Positions 6,533-8,984 of a stretch of 8,984 bases of DNA are shown here, piece by piece; position 1 is the first letter of the stretch, and every line of letters begins with the position of its first letter. Source of the stretch: Deltaproteobacteria bacterium. Its GTDB lineage: Bacteria > JAUYMQ01. The DNA lies in contig JAUYMQ010000528.1 in assembly GCA_030698575.1 (NCBI GenBank), positions 1 through 8,984 of the forward strand. The letters are read 5' to 3'. Under the pieces are notes generated by a model. That model saw only the letters and a program-made list of their open reading frames with translations. It had not been told where the DNA came from and made no database searches. The position numbers were made by a program, and so were the translations under genes.

Positions 6533-6955
6533 CTAACGCTTCAGGAGCCCGATCAGCCGCTGGATGCGGGTGGGGTCGACGCGGCCGCCAGGGAGGGCGT
6601 CCGCATACTGCATCGCCACCAGGTCGGCGAGCTGCGCCGGCGTGAGGTTTACCTTCGCCACCTTCAGGGCCTCCGTCACCTCGCTCAGTACCCGGGCGAG
6701 GAGCTCGGTATTCAGGGCCGACCCGTTCGTGGGCGTGACGCCAGCACCATCGAGCCACCCCTCGGGCAGACGGAGGATCTTCTCCCACTTGCGGGCGGTC
6801 TTCTCGCTGATCTCCCGGTGGGGCGGGGTGACCAGGAGCTGGGAAATATAGGCCCCCTTCGCCAGCCCGAGCCGGCGCGCGAGGTTGTTCATCCCCTCGT
6901 GCTCGTTTACCAGCCGACGGAGCTGCTGCCGGCGGATCTCTTTTATGTCGGCCAT
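6533..6955 (-). CDS. Cro/CI-like HTH repressor (phage switch regulator)
   Basis: A 140-residue DNA-binding regulator. Residues 9-41 carry a Cro/CI-type helix-turn-helix (NNLARRLGLAKGAYISQLL, 23-41), followed by ISEKTARKWEKILRLPEGWLD (49-69), a pattern typical of phage CI-like repressors. The remaining part (82-140), with TELLARVLSEVTEALKVA and LTPAQLADLVAMQYADAL, is helical and probably mediates dimerisation. There is no LexA/S24-type autopeptidase domain, so classical RecA-stimulated self-cleavage is not expected. The gene is divergent from the rightward operon and lies upstream of the leftward one, the usual position for a lysogeny regulator. A promoter candidate ends at its ATG with no ribosome-binding site between, suggesting a leaderless mRNA. 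It could instead be a Cro-like repressor used in lytic growth. Confidence 0.82.
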   Translation of the reverse strand: MADIKEIRRQQLRRLVNEHEGMNNLARRLGLAKGAYISQLLVTPPHREISEKTARKWEKILRLPEGWLDGAGVTPTNGSALNTELLARVLSEVTEALKVAKVNLTPAQLADLVAMQYADALPGGRVDPTRIQRLIGLLKR

Positions 6956-6961
6956 TCGTGA

Positions 6962-6990
6962 ATACTAATCAAATGCTCGCTAAAAATCAA
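6962..6990 (-). promoter_or_regulatory. Repressor promoter (PRM-like), probably giving a leaderless mRNA
   Basis: On the minus strand TTGATT (6985-6990) and TAGTAT (6962-6967) are separated by 17 bp. The start point expected about 7 nt downstream falls at or beside the A of the repressor ATG (6955), and no Shine-Dalgarno sequence lies upstream of that ATG. The hexamer AATCAA appears twice 18 bp apart here (6967-6972 and 6985-6990), overlapping the -10 and -35 boxes. Read by eye. Confidence 0.55.
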
Positions 6991-7008
6991 CAGGTGGCGA
7001 AGAGAAAA

Positions 7009-7037
7009 TTGCGCGTCCGCATAGCGTATGCTAGTCT
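7009..7037 (+). promoter_or_regulatory. Rightward early promoter (PR-like) with operator-like palindrome
   Basis: TTGCGC (7009-7014), a 17-bp spacer and TAGTCT (7032-7037), with an extended -10 TG at 7029-7030. The start point would be near 7044, about 20 nt before the first gene and just ahead of its ribosome-binding site. A perfect inverted repeat, GCATA-GCG-TATGC (7019-7031), fills the spacer and is a plausible repressor site. The boxes are only half-consensus, so the exact promoter is moderately supported. Confidence 0.5.
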
Positions 7038-7063
7038 CTGGCATCCGTCACAGAGGGAGCGTG

Positions 7064-7399
7064 ATGTACTCCACAGCACTGAAAGATAAAATCATGGCCC
7101 TACCCGGCAAGCAATTTGTCGCGGCCTGGGACTGCATCGAGGCAATCGACAAGGCCCTCGAGAAGGCGGGCGTAACAGCCGAGCTCGCGCTCACCTACGT
7201 CCGGGTGCTCCACGAGGAGCGACTCGCCGCCCTCCTCGGGATGCAGCAGGCGCGCATCTCCGCCCTGGCGGAATCGGCCGTCCGCCAGCAGGAAAACGTG
7301 ATCACGGCTCGTCGCGAGCGCGATGCGGCCCGCGACACGGTCGCCAAGCTACAGAGGAAAATCGCCCGCCTCACGAAGAAGACGAAAAGCAAAGCGTGA
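7064..7399 (+). CDS. Unknown basic coiled-coil protein, first gene of the rightward operon
   Basis: A 111-residue protein with no recognised family. The N-terminal part (1-40) looks globular (KDKIMALPGKQFVAAWDCI). From about 44 onward it is one long charged helix, with QQARISALAESAVRQQ and then ARRERDAARDTVAKLQRKIA, ending in a lysine-rich tail (KKTKSKA). This pattern suggests a coiled-coil dimer that binds nucleic acid or a partner. The frame is open from ATG 7028 and GTG 7061, but ATG 7064 is preferred: AGAGGGAG lies a few bases upstream and the predicted transcript starts after 7028. Its position opposite the repressor is where cro or an early regulator often sits, but it has no clear HTH. 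It overlaps the next gene as GTGA. Confidence 0.78.
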   Translation: MYSTALKDKIMALPGKQFVAAWDCIEAIDKALEKAGVTAELALTYVRVLHEERLAALLGMQQARISALAESAVRQQENVITARRERDAARDTVAKLQRKIARLTKKTKSKA

Positions 7400-8055
7400 A
7401 GCGGTGCTCTAAGTGCGGGGTCGAGAAGCCGCTCGAGGCGTTCTCGCGTGACGCAAGCAAAAGCAACGGATCATCGTCATGCAAACCCTGCGCCATCGCC
7501 ACGAGCGCTGCCTGGAGGCAAGCAAGACCGGGCGCGGCGGCTCGTGCAGCAGCACGCCAAGCATCCGAGGATCTGGCCCAACAAGGCCGTAGAAGGTGCT
7601 CGAAGTGTGGTGAAGACAAAACACTCGACAACTTCTACGTCCGGGGTACGCGCAAAGGTGTGCGAGACGGCCGGTTGCGTAGCTGGTGCAAGATATGCAC
7701 TAGGCCTACCGGCGAGGCGCTCGATCGGCAACGCGCTAGAAAATACCACACCCGGCCGGCGCACAAAGCCCGTCAGCGCGAACTCGCGACGGGGTTCAAC
7801 GCAGCGCTGTTTGCCCGCGTACTTGAGCGGCAGAAAGGGCTGTGCGCCATATGCGGCAAGAAGATGCTCGGCCCCGGCAGGACGCAGGCTAGGTCGGGTT
7901 CGAAGGCGTGCGCTGACCACGATCACACGACCCGCACACCGCGCGGGATCTTGTGCGGCCGCTGCAACAGCGCGTTGGGCCTCTTCGACGATTCGCCAGA
8001 GCGGTTAATAACCGCGGCGTACTACCTCATCAACCCGCCGGTTGAGAGAGCATGA
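7396..8055 (+). CDS. Endonuclease VII-like HNH nuclease with two N-terminal zinc modules
   Basis: A 219-residue nuclease. The C-terminal domain (about 133-215) matches the recombination endonuclease VII family: CAIC (C150, C153), CADHDHTTRTPRGILCGRCN (172-191, with D174, H175, C187, C190, N191) and ALGLFDD. In T4 the equivalent residues bind zinc and form the active site that cuts branched DNA. Before it stand two copies of a CSKCG-x-K-x-L-x-x-F...CKxC zinc module, at 4-32 (C4, C7, C29, C32) and 68-101 (C68, C71, C98, C101). They are probably DNA-binding. The GTG start at 7396 overlaps the upstream stop as GTGA and the TGA stop overlaps the primase start as ATGA, so it is tightly coupled in the rightward operon. 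Likely roles are junction processing during replication or packaging, or nicking as a mobile HNH gene. Confidence 0.88.
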   Translation: MKRCSKCGVEKPLEAFSRDASKSNGSSSCKPCAIATSAAWRQARPGAAARAAARQASEDLAQQGRRRCSKCGEDKTLDNFYVRGTRKGVRDGRLRSWCKICTRPTGEALDRQRARKYHTRPAHKARQRELATGFNAALFARVLERQKGLCAICGKKMLGPGRTQARSGSKACADHDHTTRTPRGILCGRCNSALGLFDDSPERLITAAYYLINPPVERA

Positions 8056-8984
8056 TCCACTACGGCGCCACCGAGGCAGACTGGTTTCACTTCGACGGCA
8101 TATTGGATCTCGGCCAGGATCTGCTCCCGGTCGTCTCGAACGCCTCTGCGCCAATAAGCCCCGCGTCAAAACTTAAAATGGCGGGAAAGGTGCCCTCGGT
8201 ATACGACCGTCAACGCCAAATCGTCGGCATCGCGAGGTGGACCTCGCACACCGCGACGCCCGCGGACCTGAAGCGTTGGTCCGGCGAGCCGGACTATGGG
8301 ATCTGCCTAATCACCAGATCAGCGCGTGCGATCGACATCGACATCACTGACGAGGCACAGGCGCTCGAGATCCGCAAGTGTGTTACGGACCACCTCGGCG
8401 AGTTGCCGATGCGTTCGAGGGCTGACTCGTCGAAGGTCCTCTTCCTCTTCGCGCTGCCAGGTGATCTACCGAAGCGCGTTATCAAGACCGCGCACGGACT
8501 GGTCGAACTTCTAGGAAGTGGGCAGCAAGCAGTCGTAGCTGGAACACACCCTGGTGGTGCGCGGTACGAGTGGCCGGCCGGTCTGCCGAGCGAGCTGCGC
8601 CTTGTGACGCCCGAAGAGTTAGACGCCCTGTGGGCGGAGCTAGAGCGGCGTTTTGCGATCGAACCGAGCACTACCAGCAAGGCCAGCACGAAGGCGGCGA
8701 CGCTTGCCAACGCCGTATCGAACGATCCGGTGGTGGTCGCGCTCTATGAGAAGGGGCTCGTCACCGGGACGGCCGCAGACGGGAAGATATTCCTCACCTG
8801 CCCTTTCGAGGCGGAACACGAGCGCGAGAGCGACATCAGCGCAACAGCGTATCTCCCTGCCCATACCGGAGGGTATGCGCGGGGTAGCTTTCTCTGCCTT
8901 CACAGCCCTTGTAGCGGCCGGACCTCCGCCGACTTCCTGAACGCGATTGGGATTTTTGAGGATCACCGCGACGACTTCCAGGCG
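8052..8984 (+). CDS. Prim-pol type DNA primase/polymerase, N-terminal part (3' end outside window)
   Basis: The 311 visible codons encode the front of a phage primase. The archaeo-eukaryotic primase/polymerase fold is shown by the hDhD motif AIDIDITD (D95, D97), SRADSSKVLFLF (122-133), ELLGSGQQAVVAGTHPGG (152-169, with catalytic-type H166) and RYEWP (171-175). A zinc site follows at about 250-287: TCPFEAEH (C250, H256) and CLHSPC (C282, H284, C287), an arrangement seen in primases that carry a helicase further on. It would synthesise primers for the phage polymerase. ATG at 8052 overlaps the endonuclease VII-like stop (ATGA) and has GAGAGAG just upstream. No stop occurs before the window edge, so a C-terminal helicase domain may lie outside. 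Catalytic residues appear intact. Confidence 0.88.
   Translation, partial: MIHYGATEADWFHFDGILDLGQDLLPVVSNASAPISPASKLKMAGKVPSVYDRQRQIVGIARWTSHTATPADLKRWSGEPDYGICLITRSARAIDIDITDEAQALEIRKCVTDHLGELPMRSRADSSKVLFLFALPGDLPKRVIKTAHGLVELLGSGQQAVVAGTHPGGARYEWPAGLPSELRLVTPEELDALWAELERRFAIEPSTTSKASTKAATLANAVSNDPVVVALYEKGLVTGTAADGKIFLTCPFEAEHERESDISATAYLPAHTGGYARGSFLCLHSPCSGRTSADFLNAIGIFEDHRDDFQA

Noticed and set aside
6470-6961. 163-codon open frame on the plus strand
   Set aside because: It is antisense to the HTH repressor and would start inside the leftward promoter.
7028-7063. N-terminal extension of the 7064 gene from ATG 7028
   Set aside because: The ATG overlaps the predicted -10 box and precedes the predicted transcript start; the ribosome-binding site fits 7064.
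8294-8966. Minus-strand open frames (8294-8710 and 8640-8966)
   Set aside because: Both are antisense to the prim-pol gene, whose catalytic motifs are clear.
1-8984. CRISPR array, tRNA genes, insertion sequences, attachment sites
   Set aside because: Reading both strands showed no regularly spaced repeats, cloverleaf sequences, transposase or integrase genes.

Overview
The window looks like part of the early region (genetic switch plus replication genes) of a tailed phage or prophage from a GC-rich host, probably a proteobacterium. The evidence is strong Shine-Dalgarno sites, sigma70-like promoters, start/stop overlaps at nearly every gene junction, and phage replication families throughout. 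No tRNA, rRNA, IS element, CRISPR array, structural gene or host gene is visible, so the host genus cannot be fixed. Fourteen genes fill almost all of the DNA, and no gap exceeds 160 bp.

Layout. At 6.4-7.1 kb sits a lambda-like switch. A small HTH repressor (6533-6955, minus) faces a rightward transcription unit across a 108-bp divergent region. A second gap (6422-6532) holds a terminator-like hairpin behind the repressor and a strong leftward promoter embedded in a 24-bp dyad. The leftward unit runs from 6421 to the left edge: two unknown genes, a NUMOD4/HNH endonuclease, a Cas4-like DUF2800 nuclease, three small unknown genes, a DUF2815/Enc34-type ssDNA-binding protein, an intrinsic terminator, a family A DNA polymerase with proofreading domain, and a second NUMOD4/HNH endonuclease cut by the window edge. 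The rightward unit (7064 to the right edge) holds a basic coiled-coil protein, an endonuclease VII-like HNH nuclease with two extra zinc modules, and the N-terminal part of a prim-pol primase that runs off the window.

How it fits together. The primase, polymerase, ssDNA-binding protein and RecB/Cas4-like nuclease are the expected parts of a phage-encoded replication and recombination set, here split over two divergent operons controlled by one repressor region. Endonuclease VII-type enzymes can process branched or packaging DNA. The two NUMOD4 HNH genes look like freestanding homing endonucleases fitted into the leftward operon.

The layout is recognisable rather than wholly new. The least explained parts are the operator-like dyads and the repeated TGCTAGWC motif at early promoters, the terminator plus long inverted repeat before the polymerase gene, and the seamless HNH insertion before the DUF2800 gene. 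All promoter, operator and RNA-structure calls were read by eye and are inference.
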